From Muribaculaceae bacterium (lineage in GTDB: Bacteria > Bacteroidota > Bacteroidia > Bacteroidales > Muribaculaceae), in assembly GCA_017935045.1 (NCBI GenBank), contig JAGBIJ010000048.1:1-35607 (forward strand): a stretch of 35,607 nucleotides of DNA, read 5' to 3'. Below the pieces are notes generated by a model. That model was not told the DNA's origin. It made no database searches and was given only the letters and a program-made list of their open reading frames with translations. Position 1 is the stretch's first letter. Each line of letters starts with the position of its first letter. Below are positions 6,994 through 15,046 of the stretch, in pieces. Position numbers and translations under genes: made by a program.

Positions 6994-8667
6994 TTATTTC
7001 TTTTGCTTCAACAGCGACCGCGCGTTCTGTATGGCGGCTTCATCCACTTCGGCGCCGGAGAGCATGCGCGCGGTCTCCATGACGCGCGCCTCGCCTTCAA
7101 GAGCCAGGACATGGCTATGGGTGGCGTCGGCTGTATCCTCCTTATATACCTTATAATGCACGTCGCCCTGCGTGGCCACCTGAGGCAGATGGGTAATGGC
7201 GATGACCTGACGGCTCGCGGCTATGCCTCGCATCATGGCGCCGATGCGCGAAGCGACGTCGCCGCTGACGCCTGTGTCCACTTCGTCAAAGACGAGTACC
7301 GGCAACTCCATGCGGCCGGCGATTATGCTTTTCAGGCAGAGCATCAGGCGCGAGATTTCGCCACCGGACGCCACTGCCGAGACGCTCTGCAGCTCCTGAT
7401 TCTTGTTGAAGGAGCAGAGAAACGACGGCACGTCGCGCCCCTCCGGGGTAAGCTTGCCGGCACTCAGACTCACGGCAAACTTGATGTTGGGCATAGCCAG
7501 CGGCAGCGCGGTCTCCACCAGCATTTCCGCAAACCGGTCAGCGCCGCGGCGGCGCGTCTCGGTCAGGGCTTCGGCACATCGCTTCAGCGAGGCCCCGAGC
7601 TCCTTCAGCTCGCGTTCAAGGGCCGGCAGTTCGTCGTCCTCGCCTGTAATGGCGGCGAGCTGACTCTCCAGAGTAGTCTGCAGCTCGAGCAACCCGCTCT
7701 CGTCAGCCACTTTCAGCCGGCGCTGCGCTTCGTATATCTGCTGCAGACGCCGCTCTATCTTGTCGAGAAGCACGGGATTGGCATGCACGCGCGCGGCCCA
7801 GTCCGCCAGAGTGTCGGATATGTCGCGCAGCTCCACCATGACAGACTCCAGCCTATCCATGATGCCGTTCTCCTCCCCCGGTTCCTCAAACAGATCTGTA
7901 TTGACCTCCTGCATTACCCGCCGACATTCCCGCAGCTCGCCCAGAGCAGAGCGTCCGTCGCCGCTCAACGCCTCTACGGCAATACCCAGGTTCTCGCTCA
8001 ACGCCGCCGAGTCGCCTAAAATCTCCTGCTTGCGCTCAAGCTCGGCCTGCTCGCCGGCCTTGGGCTTCAGCTTGTGCAGATGCTCCAGACGGAAGCGGAT
8101 GAACTCCTCGTTCTCCCGGCCGGCGGCTATGCGCTTTTTCAGAGCGGCCACGCGCCCGTGCAGCTTCATATATTCACGATAGCAGTCGCGGTAAGCCGTG
8201 CGTTCCGCCTCGTTGTCGGCTATGGCGTCTATTACCTTCAACTGAAACGAAGCATCGCCTATCAGCAGATTATGATGCTGCGAATGTATGTCTATAAGCC
8301 GGGCCGCAATCTCGCCCATGACCTGGAGACTGACCGGCGTGTCGTTGACGAAGGCACGCGAGCGGCCTGTAGATGAAATCTCACGCCGCAGCAGCAGTTC
8401 CTCGTCATTCCACTCCAGGTCATGGCTCTCCAGCAGCTCGCGCATGCCCGACACATCGGTGGAGAAAGCGCCTTCCACCACCGTCTTCCTGCCATTGGCG
8501 GCGATGCGGCGTGCGTCGGCGCGTCCGCCCTGCAGCAGCGACAGAGCGCCGAGCAATATCGACTTGCCGGCGCCGGTCTCGCCCGTAATCACAGTAAGGC
8601 CCGGGCCCGGTGTCAGCTCCACGCTCTCTATCAGCGCATAGTTGCTTATATACAGTCGTCTGAACAT
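6994..8667 (-). CDS. recN: DNA repair protein RecN
   Basis: RecN is an SMC-like ATPase that acts on double-strand breaks. The 557-residue length is standard. The Walker A motif GETGAGKS is at residues 29-36 and the Walker B region VLVFDEVDTGVSGDVA at about residues 457-472. Between them is a long helical coiled-coil part. The signature region SGGEISRLMLCLKSI is intact, as is the switch-type ITHLPQVAT. It follows DUF4835 by 5 bp and precedes rlmB by 6 bp. The grouping coaBC-DUF4835-recN is, from memory, widespread in Bacteroidetes. Confidence 0.95.
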   Translation of the reverse strand: MFRRLYISNYALIESVELTPGPGLTVITGETGAGKSILLGALSLLQGGRADARRIAANGRKTVVEGAFSTDVSGMRELLESHDLEWNDEELLLRREISSTGRSRAFVNDTPVSLQVMGEIAARLIDIHSQHHNLLIGDASFQLKVIDAIADNEAERTAYRDCYREYMKLHGRVAALKKRIAAGRENEEFIRFRLEHLHKLKPKAGEQAELERKQEILGDSAALSENLGIAVEALSGDGRSALGELRECRRVMQEVNTDLFEEPGEENGIMDRLESVMVELRDISDTLADWAARVHANPVLLDKIERRLQQIYEAQRRLKVADESGLLELQTTLESQLAAITGEDDELPALERELKELGASLKRCAEALTETRRRGADRFAEMLVETALPLAMPNIKFAVSLSAGKLTPEGRDVPSFLCSFNKNQELQSVSAVASGGEISRLMLCLKSIIAGRMELPVLVFDEVDTGVSGDVASRIGAMMRGIAASRQVIAITHLPQVATQGDVHYKVYKEDTADATHSHVLALEGEARVMETARMLSGAEVDEAAIQNARSLLKQKK

Positions 8668-8672
8668 CTCGT

Positions 8673-9581
8673 CTATTTCTTTACCGGGTGTCTGATCTGC
8701 TCCAGCCGCTCTGTCTCGGTGGGATAGATGTCTTTCAGCAGATTGTAGACATCCTCGCGTTCGGAGTCGGGCGCTCCGGAATAAATGTTGACCAGCTCGT
8801 CGAGCTTCGTATCCTTGAAGATGGAGAGAGCGACACTCATAGGCTGGTTCTGGTATATCTTCTGCAGGGTCTTCAGCGACTCGGTAATCACGGCGCGACC
8901 CTTGTCAGGACTGGTTACCATCTCGTCCAGACCCTTTCGATGATAATTGTACATCAGTTCTCGTATGCCCGATGTCGATGCGTCGGTATAGGAGCCGAGG
9001 ACAGCCGAGCGGTTTTTGGTATCTTCAAAAGCACGCCAGCCCGTCTCTCCGCTGCTCTGCGCCATCTGGACTATGCTGGCCATACGGTCGAAGTAGGGCT
9101 GCCCGCCCAGCGGCGAGAACGAATCGAAGTCCAGAGCCAGGAAGAGATTGGCATAATAGTTGAGTATGGCCGTAAGATTGTCTTCCCAGGTAGACTCGTT
9201 GTAGACTAATTGCTCGCCGCGGCGGTGTGTGAACTCCACCTTGGTGTCCTTGAAGTTGAGCAGGGTCGTGGTGTATGTGCTGTTGTACACCGGACGCGAC
9301 ACCTGCACCTGGACGTCGGCCGTAAATTTCTCATCCTCATATTTACTGACAGTCATGAAGAAGCGGCACTCTATCTTCTCGTTAGGCGCAAACTGGGCGT
9401 TGGTCCATTTACGGGTATTGAAATACTCGGTCATGGCCTCCTGCAGCTCGTCGAAAGGCGACTTGTCGGTACCCTCGATTTTCGATGAATTGACTTCGAC
9501 AGTGCAGTTAAGCTCCTGCGCGGCGGCAGGCAGAGCCAGCGACAGCGCAAGAATCAGCAATATACGGATGAAATGTGTCAT
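8673..9581 (-). CDS. DUF4835 family protein (PorD-like, T9SS-associated)
   Basis: The 302-residue protein begins with a signal peptide (MTHFIRILLILALSLALPAAAQE) and matures at about residue 21. Family features are LNCTVEVNSSKIEGTDKSPF near the start, a DDLTAILNYYANLFLALDFDSF-like segment (here beginning EDNLTAILNYY), and YFDRMASIVQMAQSSGETGW. I recall this family being renamed PorD because of an association with type IX secretion, but the biochemical role is unsettled. Two predicted T9SS cargo proteins are encoded in this window, which agrees with an active system. The ATG overlaps the coaBC stop by 4 bp. Confidence 0.85.
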   Translation of the reverse strand: MTHFIRILLILALSLALPAAAQELNCTVEVNSSKIEGTDKSPFDELQEAMTEYFNTRKWTNAQFAPNEKIECRFFMTVSKYEDEKFTADVQVQVSRPVYNSTYTTTLLNFKDTKVEFTHRRGEQLVYNESTWEDNLTAILNYYANLFLALDFDSFSPLGGQPYFDRMASIVQMAQSSGETGWRAFEDTKNRSAVLGSYTDASTSGIRELMYNYHRKGLDEMVTSPDKGRAVITESLKTLQKIYQNQPMSVALSIFKDTKLDELVNIYSGAPDSEREDVYNLLKDIYPTETERLEQIRHPVKK

Positions 9582-10783
9582 AATCTGAATACTGTTTTCA
9601 ATATATCCCGGGCCACCTCCTCCTTGGGTTTGGCCTCAAACGGATGTCCGGCGCCGGTAGCGGCCTCGATGACAGTGACCTTGTTGGTATCTTTGCGGAA
9701 TCCGGCCTCGGGGTCGCGCAGAGAGTTGAGTACTATCCAGTCCAGGTTCTTGCGCGCAGCCTTGGCACAGGCGTTCTCCATCTCGTGGTCTGTCTCCAGG
9801 GCGAAGCCTACGGTAATCTGGCCGTCGCGCTTGTGTCCGCTCAGAGTGGCGGCGATGTCCGGATTGCGTGTGAGCCTGAGTGTCATCTCCTCCCGGCTCT
9901 CGCGCTTTATCTTGACGTCGCAGCACTCGGCAGGACGATAATCGGCCACAGCGGCACAGAAGATAGCCGCGTCTGCATCTGCAAACACACTCTCGCAAGC
10001 CGCCAGCATCTCCCGCGCTCCGGTCACGTCGATACGTCTAACCGCTCCGGAGGGGGTGGGCTGTTCCACCGGGCCGGCCACTATCGTGACCTCGGCGCCG
10101 GCCTTGGCCGCCTGCGAGGCGAGGGCGAAGCCCATCTTGCCGCTCGAATAATTGCCGATAAAACGTACCGGATCCAGGTTTTCGTACGTCGGGCCTGCCG
10201 TTATTAATATTTTTTTGCCTTTGAGCGGTTTGTCTGTGCTGAAATAAGCCTCCAGCACAGCGAAGATACCCTCAGGCTCCTCCATGCGGCCTTTTCCGGT
10301 CAGCCCGGAAGCAAGCTCGCCCGATGCCGGCTCGATGATTATCACGCCGTCCTCGCGCAGTTGCCGCAGATTGCGCTGTGTGGTCGGATGGGCGAACATG
10401 TCCAGGTCCATGGCCGGAGCCGCGAACACCTGCGCCTTGGCTGATAGGTAAGTGGTAATCAGCATATTGTCAGCCACACCGTGCGCCATCTTGGCCAGCG
10501 TGGAAGCCGTAGCCGGAGCTATCACGAGCGCGTCGGCCCACAGCCCTAAGTCCACATGAGAGTGCCATTCTCCGGTATTGGCGGTAAAGAACTCGCTTAC
10601 TACGGGTTTCCCGCTCAACGACGAGAGCGTGACCGGAGTGATGAACTCCTTGCCGTGGGGCGTGATGACCACCTGCACCTCGGCGCCGGCCTTGCGCAGC
10701 AGCCGCAGCAGGGTAACGCTCTTGTAGGCAGCGATGCCGCCGCTTATACCTAATACTATATGTTTTCCTTCAAGACTGCTCAC
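9578..10783 (-). CDS. coaBC: Bifunctional phosphopantothenoylcysteine decarboxylase / phosphopantothenate-cysteine ligase
   Basis: The protein of 401 residues makes 4'-phosphopantetheine from phosphopantothenate and cysteine. The N-terminal flavoprotein decarboxylase half (about residues 1-180) has GISGGIAAYK, the catalytic-His segment HSHVDLG and the FMN/substrate loop APAMDLDMF. The C-terminal ligase half (about residues 190-400) has ITAGPTYENLDPVRFIGN followed by YSSGKMG. In the substrate flap, where E. coli has an active-site Cys in ACGD, this protein reads ELASGLTGKGRM, with Ser in place of Cys. It overlaps the exonuclease gene and the DUF4835 gene by 4 bp each, so translation of all three is probably coupled. 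Confidence 0.94.
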   Translation of the reverse strand: MSSLEGKHIVLGISGGIAAYKSVTLLRLLRKAGAEVQVVITPHGKEFITPVTLSSLSGKPVVSEFFTANTGEWHSHVDLGLWADALVIAPATASTLAKMAHGVADNMLITTYLSAKAQVFAAPAMDLDMFAHPTTQRNLRQLREDGVIIIEPASGELASGLTGKGRMEEPEGIFAVLEAYFSTDKPLKGKKILITAGPTYENLDPVRFIGNYSSGKMGFALASQAAKAGAEVTIVAGPVEQPTPSGAVRRIDVTGAREMLAACESVFADADAAIFCAAVADYRPAECCDVKIKRESREEMTLRLTRNPDIAATLSGHKRDGQITVGFALETDHEMENACAKAARKNLDWIVLNSLRDPEAGFRKDTNKVTVIEAATGAGHPFEAKPKEEVARDILKTVFRL

Positions 10784-11556
10784 TTCTTTACCGTCTTTAT
10801 ATATATGGTGGTAATTATGTCCTTCGTGTCCTTTGGGAAATCGCCCTGCATCATCCAGCGGTAATAGCTCGGCTCCTTACGGAAAACATCGGCCACTTTC
10901 TGACCTTTGTATTTACCGAAGTTGAAGACGGCCTCGCCGTCCTGTCCGCGGGACAGGCGTCCAGCCAAATCCATATTGCCGCCCTGGATTGAGAACCGGG
11001 CCAGCTTCTCCATATCGTTGCCGAAATCGTCAGTCTCGTCATAGTGGTCGAGTTGAGCCATCAGCACCTCATAAGTAGCCATTGTGTCGGCCAGAGCTGA
11101 ATGTGCATCCTCCAGATTCTTGCCGCAATAGAAGCGGTAGGCGGCCGAGAGAGTGCGCTGCTCCAGCTTGTGGTATATGGTCTGTACATCTATCAAGCGT
11201 CGCCCGGACAGCGAGAAATTCATGCCGACGCGGGCGAACTCCGCCATCAGCAGAGGAATGTCGAACTTGTTGCTGTTGAAGCCGGCTATGTCGCAGCCCT
11301 CGAAGGCGGCCATCAGCTTGTCGGCCAGGTCGCGGAAACGGGGCTTGTCTTTGACATCTTCGTCAGTGATATGATGTATGGCGGTGGCGGCTGCAGGAAT
11401 CGGCATTTCGGGATTGATGCGCTGCGAGTACTCCGTATGCGAGCCGTCGGGTCTGACCTTGACGCAGGATATCTCCACTATCCTGTCGGTACCTATGTTT
11501 ACCCCCGTGGTCTCCAGATCGAAGAACACCAGGGGACGCTCCAGATTCAGTTTCAT
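10780..11556 (-). CDS. DnaQ-like 3'-5' exonuclease with C-terminal QSregVF_b-like domain
   Basis: The 258-residue protein carries a DEDDh exonuclease domain in residues 1-170: DLETTG at 13-18 with catalytic Asp13 and Glu15, FNSNKFDIPLL for Exo II, and EDAHSALADT for the catalytic His and Asp of Exo III. The C-terminal part (FNFGKYKGQKVADVFRK, then YYRWMMQGDFP) matches the small domain once named putative quorum-sensing-regulated virulence factor. It resembles the DNA polymerase III epsilon subunit, and its position next to dnaN suggests proofreading or repair. A general-purpose exonuclease is also possible. Confidence 0.86.
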   Translation of the reverse strand: MKLNLERPLVFFDLETTGVNIGTDRIVEISCVKVRPDGSHTEYSQRINPEMPIPAAATAIHHITDEDVKDKPRFRDLADKLMAAFEGCDIAGFNSNKFDIPLLMAEFARVGMNFSLSGRRLIDVQTIYHKLEQRTLSAAYRFYCGKNLEDAHSALADTMATYEVLMAQLDHYDETDDFGNDMEKLARFSIQGGNMDLAGRLSRGQDGEAVFNFGKYKGQKVADVFRKEPSYYRWMMQGDFPKDTKDIITTIYIKTVKK

Positions 11557-11568
11557 GCAGGCAGTCTC

Positions 11569-12720
11569 TTAATAGTCCATAACCTGCATCGGCATCAGCA
11601 GCACGAGCAAATCCTCTCCCTCAAGATTGACCTGCGGCAGAAACACACCGGGGCGAGCCGGGTCAGAAAGCTTGATTACCACCGTATCGGCAGCCATATT
11701 GTTGAGTACCTCTATCATATAGGTCACGTTGAAGCCTATGGTCATGGCGTTGCCGCTATATTCGCAGTCCAGTCTCTCCTCGGCCGAAATCGAGTAGTCC
11801 AGGTCCTGCGTGGCGAGAAGCACCTCGCCCTGGCGTATGTTCAGACGCACGAGCGACGAGGCAGAGCTTGCAAACAGTCCCACGCGGCGCATGGCCGTAA
11901 GCAGCGAAACGCGGTCTACGGTCAGCTCAAACGGATTGTCCTGCGGTATGACGCGGTTGTAGTTGGGATATTTGCCGTTGATGAATCGACAGGAAAGCTT
12001 GAAGTCTCCCAGTCCGAAAGTAGCGCTCTTGTCGCTCAGCTCGATTGTGATGTCGGCTTCCTCCTTGCCTATCAGGCCGCGAAGTATGTTGGCAGGCTTG
12101 GGAGGCATGATGAACGATGTCGTATGCTCCGGATTGACCTCGGTGTTGATATAGCGCACCAGCTTGTGGGTGTCAGAGGCGACAAACGTGATGCCGGGCT
12201 GCGGCTGGCCGTCGTCGCCTACAGGGCAGATGTCCCAGTACACGCCGGTCATTACCGGACGGATTGTCTCAGGGCTGACTGCAAACAGTGTGTTCTCCAG
12301 ACCCTTGCGCACTACGCCGGCGGGCAGCGTCATGCGGTGTGCCTCGGCGCTGCTCTCCTCAGGCATCGGATACTCGTTGCCATCTATGCCCATGAAGTTG
12401 AAATGACCGTTCATGAAGCGGATGTCTATGTCCTTGTTCTCATCGTTTATGTAGAACGTCAGCGGCTGGCCGGCCACCTCCTTGAGCATGTCGAGCAGAC
12501 GCTTGGCCGGAATGGCTATCTTGCCCTCTCCCTCCGGTTCCATTACCTCCAGTGTGGCGATCATCGTGTTTTCCTGATCGGATCCGATAATGGTCAGTAT
12601 GTTTCCCTCCAGCGAAAAGAGGAAATTGTCCAGTATGGACAGCGCGTTCTTGCTGCTTATGACCTTGCTGACAGCCGAAAGCTGCTGCGACAGCACTTTA
12701 CTCGAAATATTAAACTTCAT
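11569..12720 (-). CDS. dnaN: DNA polymerase III sliding clamp (beta subunit)
   Basis: DnaN forms the dimeric ring that tethers polymerase III to DNA. The product is 383 residues with the ATG at 12720 (MKFNISSKVLSQQLSAVSKV). A longer open frame upstream passes through the promoter and is rejected. The three clamp domains are recognisable: NALSILDNFLFSLEGN in domain 1, HRMTLPAGVVRKGLENTLFA in domain 2, and the C-terminal FNVTYMIEVLNNM with the ending VLLMPMQVMDY. dnaN leads a six-gene operon with gaps or overlaps of 12 bp or less, running to rlmB. No dnaA or recF is adjacent in this window. Confidence 0.96.
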   Translation of the reverse strand: MKFNISSKVLSQQLSAVSKVISSKNALSILDNFLFSLEGNILTIIGSDQENTMIATLEVMEPEGEGKIAIPAKRLLDMLKEVAGQPLTFYINDENKDIDIRFMNGHFNFMGIDGNEYPMPEESSAEAHRMTLPAGVVRKGLENTLFAVSPETIRPVMTGVYWDICPVGDDGQPQPGITFVASDTHKLVRYINTEVNPEHTTSFIMPPKPANILRGLIGKEEADITIELSDKSATFGLGDFKLSCRFINGKYPNYNRVIPQDNPFELTVDRVSLLTAMRRVGLFASSASSLVRLNIRQGEVLLATQDLDYSISAEERLDCEYSGNAMTIGFNVTYMIEVLNNMAADTVVIKLSDPARPGVFLPQVNLEGEDLLVLLMPMQVMDY

Positions 12721-12797
12721 AGCCGATATATAGTATTTTGATTTTGCATTGATTTGTCCTCGGCCAACCGCTTCAGCCCAGTTGCCCAATAAACTCA

Positions 12798-12827
12798 CAA
12801 ATTTACGAAAAAATCCGCATCTTCCAA
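12798..12827 (-). promoter_or_regulatory. Promoter of the dnaN operon
   Basis: On the minus strand TTG (complement of 12825-12827) lies 19 bp before TAAATTTG (complement of 12798-12805). The predicted start near 12793 gives a leader of about 70 nt. An 18-bp palindrome lies 19 bp upstream of the TTG box. Confidence 0.85.
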
Positions 12828-12846
12828 AATCTTTTTTTTGCACGCA

Positions 12847-12864
12847 TAGTATGCGCGCATACTA
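12847..12864. promoter_or_regulatory. Perfect 18-bp palindrome, candidate operator
   Basis: TAGTATGCGCGCATACTA is a perfect palindrome between the antitoxin stop and the dnaN promoter. A second, overlapping inverted repeat, CGCATA-G-TATGCG (12843-12855), reuses its left half. No T-run follows in either direction, so a terminator is unlikely. It could be a site for a dimeric regulator, possibly the adjacent HTH antitoxin; that link is inference. Confidence 0.45.
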
Positions 12865-12867
12865 AGC

Positions 12868-13134
12868 TTAACCGACCCTAATAATCGACTGACCGAAGAA
12901 GGAGGAGAGCATTGCGAGCGTAGCAATAGTAAAATTATGCTGACCGCTCAGCCATTTAGTGATTTCGCTCGGTCTGCGCCCGAGGGCTTCGGCAAACTGT
13001 TTTTTCGATAAGCCTCGTTGTTTCATGAGGGTATCTATGCGATCGGATATTTCAAAGGAAAGATCAACCTCTGCCTGAACGTTTGGCGGAATTGGACCGA
13101 GCATTTCTTCAAGTGTTCTGGATGTACGCTTCAT
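12868..13134 (-). CDS. HTH-type antitoxin, HigA-like
   Basis: The 88-residue protein has a Cro/C1-type helix-turn-helix at about residues 42-64 (LSKKQFAEALGRRPSEITKW). The preceding acidic helix is PPNVQAEVDLSFEISDRI. This matches the antitoxins paired with HigB/RelE-like toxins in Bacteroidetes. Such antitoxins bind and neutralise the toxin and repress their own operon. Its start overlaps the toxin stop by 4 bp, and toxin-before-antitoxin order is the HigBA arrangement. Confidence 0.85.
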   Translation of the reverse strand: MKRTSRTLEEMLGPIPPNVQAEVDLSFEISDRIDTLMKQRGLSKKQFAEALGRRPSEITKWLSGQHNFTIATLAMLSSFFGQSIIRVG

Positions 13135-13601
13135 ATTTCAAATATATTGTCGGTTTCTATTGTCGATTCAGTAATAGTCACGTTACCGCTGGCGATTTCC
13201 TGTTTGAGAAGTTTCTCAAATTTTTGCAAAGTCATCACATACCCGTTAAGGAGCGTATCGTCTTCATATCGCCGGGATGTTTTCACGCCACCATTACCCA
13301 ATACAAGTATCTTATCTGACAGACGTAGGCAATAAAGACGTAATTTTGAAGATATTACCGGCAGCGCGACCACAGAGTCATTCATCTTGCCCTCAGGACG
13401 GAAATACCGTTCCAACGCACCAGTCTTGGCTATACGTTTTATAAATGCGGCAATGCGCGAGAAATCCTCACTGTACTCGGCATCTTCTCTGAATTTGGCA
13501 ACAAATTTTTCAAATTCAGATTCGACATCACGGAGAAACTGCAACGTATAGATTGTACAGCACTCTCCATCTTGGATAAGATATAATTCCACTTCGCTCA
13601 T
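13131..13601 (-). CDS. RelE/HigB-type toxin, long form
   Basis: The 156-residue protein contains a RelE-superfamily core at about residues 60-145: GALERYFRPEGK, LPVISSKLRLYCLRLSDKIL and LGNGGVKTSRRYEDD. These toxins are usually ribosome-dependent mRNA endonucleases of about 110 residues; whether this one cleaves mRNA is not shown. An N-terminal part of about 45 residues rich in Glu and Phe, and a C-terminal tail (TITESTIETDNIFEI), make it longer. Similar long forms are, from memory, common in Bacteroidetes. It precedes its HTH antitoxin with a 4-bp overlap. No strong promoter consensus was found; a degenerate AATATTTG lies about 50 bp upstream. Confidence 0.8.
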   Translation of the reverse strand: MSEVELYLIQDGECCTIYTLQFLRDVESEFEKFVAKFREDAEYSEDFSRIAAFIKRIAKTGALERYFRPEGKMNDSVVALPVISSKLRLYCLRLSDKILVLGNGGVKTSRRYEDDTLLNGYVMTLQKFEKLLKQEIASGNVTITESTIETDNIFEI

Positions 13602-13789
13602 AAGTCAGGTATATTGGCATTTGATATTATAACGCAACGGTACAACAAATATTTCACTTAAAAATGAAACAAACATAATATTTTATACCCGTTAATCTCA
13701 TCCATGCCATTCTACATCCTTTAGATTTCCTCTTAGGTTTCTCAATTCTTAAAAAAAGTTAATACGGACAGGAGCAATCAAAAAAAAGC

Positions 13790-13797
13790 TAAATTTG
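13790..13797 (+). promoter_or_regulatory. -7 box upstream of the GlmU-like gene
   Basis: TAAATTTG matches the Bacteroidetes -7 consensus and lies 25 bp before the ATG at 13823. No TTG is found at the usual distance upstream. The 13602-13822 interval between the divergent toxin gene and this gene is AT-rich and otherwise shows nothing recognisable. Confidence 0.65.
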
Positions 13798-13822
13798 CAA
13801 CATTAACGTAATATCCTGACTG

Positions 13823-15034
13823 ATGAAGAATATCATATTATATGATTCGGCCGCCGTCCACGCCGACATGCTGCCGCTCTCGTTTACACGTCCTGTAAGC
13901 GATTTCCGTATAGGCATAACTACCATTTCCGAAAAATGGCAGGCTTGTCTGCCCGGTCGCTACAGCGTCTATACCGCTCCGTATCTGCGCGATAAGTTTG
14001 TACCCAGACCGGAGGCGGAGAACTGGTTTGTGGCAGCCAACTGCCTCCCCTCTCCTGAGCTGGCCGACGCCATCCGCGACCTGGCGGCGGGCCACGCCAT
14101 AGTCCTTCCCGACGGCGAGTACGTAGCCTTCTGCGGCTCGATGGAGGAGTTTGAGGAGCTTATCGCCGGACGCGCCGAGGTTCCCGTGGTTACTTTCCGG
14201 GGAGCATGCACGCCGCTCCACTATCTGTATGACCTGTTTCTGAACAACGGCCGGGCCATAGCCGACGACTACCGCCGCCTGACTGCCGGACGCGTCAGCG
14301 CGCCTCTCTCCCCTTCCAACAAGCTGATTGGCAACCCCACTCTGCCGGACGGCACCCCGGCTCTGTTCATCGAGGATGGAGCCACCGTAGAGGGCGCCAT
14401 TATAAATGTCTCCGGAGGACCGGTCTATATAGGGCGGCACGCCGTCATAATGGAGGGTTCCTGCGTACGCGGACCACTGGCTCTCTGCGAGCACGCGCAA
14501 ATCAACATGGGAGCCAAAATCTATGGCGAAACGACGCTCGGTCCCTGGTGCAAGGTGGGAGGCGAGCTGAACAATGTGGTAATGTTCGGATACTCCAACA
14601 AGGCTCACGACGGATACCTCGGCAACGCCGTAATCGGCGAATGGTGCAACATCGGCGCCGGCGCCAACGCCTCCAACCTCAAGAACGACTATACCAAGAT
14701 ACGCCTCTGGAACTACCCGAAGCGTTCCTTCCTGCGCACCGACCTCCAGTTCTGCGGCCTGATGATGGGCGACCACTCCAAGGCGGGCATCAACTGCATG
14801 TTCAACACCGCGACCGTCATAGGCGTAGGCTGCAACATCCACGGAGCCGGCTTCCCCCGCCCCTTCGTGCCCAGCTTCTCGGAAGGCAGCCCCACAGCCG
14901 GTTTCCGCGACGTAGACCTGCGGAAATTCTTCGACATAGCCGCCCGAGCCATGGCGCGCCGAGGCATAGCCCTTACCGAGCTGGACCGCAAGATTTTCCA
15001 GGAGATATTCCAGGTAGCCTCATCTTACAAATAA
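13823..15034 (+). CDS. Alternate GlmU-like sugar nucleotidyltransferase / acyltransferase
   Basis: The 403-residue protein has an N-terminal NTP_transf_4-type region opening with ILYDSAAVHADMLPLSFTRP and FRIGITTISEKW. A left-handed beta-helix of hexapeptide repeats follows from about residue 180 to 345 (FIEDGATVEGAIINVSGGPV, IGEWCNIGAGANASNLKNDY). It matches the family proposed as the alternate bacterial GlmU, which would make UDP-N-acetylglucosamine from glucosamine-1-phosphate. The classical GxGTRM nucleotide-binding loop of canonical GlmU is absent at the N-terminus. It is probably first in an operon with the two exported proteins that follow at 12 bp and 3 bp. Substrate assignment is from family knowledge and is untested. 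Confidence 0.8.
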   Translation: MKNIILYDSAAVHADMLPLSFTRPVSDFRIGITTISEKWQACLPGRYSVYTAPYLRDKFVPRPEAENWFVAANCLPSPELADAIRDLAAGHAIVLPDGEYVAFCGSMEEFEELIAGRAEVPVVTFRGACTPLHYLYDLFLNNGRAIADDYRRLTAGRVSAPLSPSNKLIGNPTLPDGTPALFIEDGATVEGAIINVSGGPVYIGRHAVIMEGSCVRGPLALCEHAQINMGAKIYGETTLGPWCKVGGELNNVVMFGYSNKAHDGYLGNAVIGEWCNIGAGANASNLKNDYTKIRLWNYPKRSFLRTDLQFCGLMMGDHSKAGINCMFNTATVIGVGCNIHGAGFPRPFVPSFSEGSPTAGFRDVDLRKFFDIAARAMARRGIALTELDRKIFQEIFQVASSYK

Positions 15035-15046
15035 ACCCCGACCGCC

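Noticed and set aside
11101-12741. Plus-strand open frame of 546 codons opposite dnaN and the exonuclease
   Set aside because: It is a mirror of two well-recognised minus-strand genes and its protein shows no domain.
12843-12864. The palindrome before dnaN as terminator of the toxin-antitoxin operon
   Set aside because: On the minus strand it is followed by TGCGTGC and then an A-run; no T-run follows in either direction.
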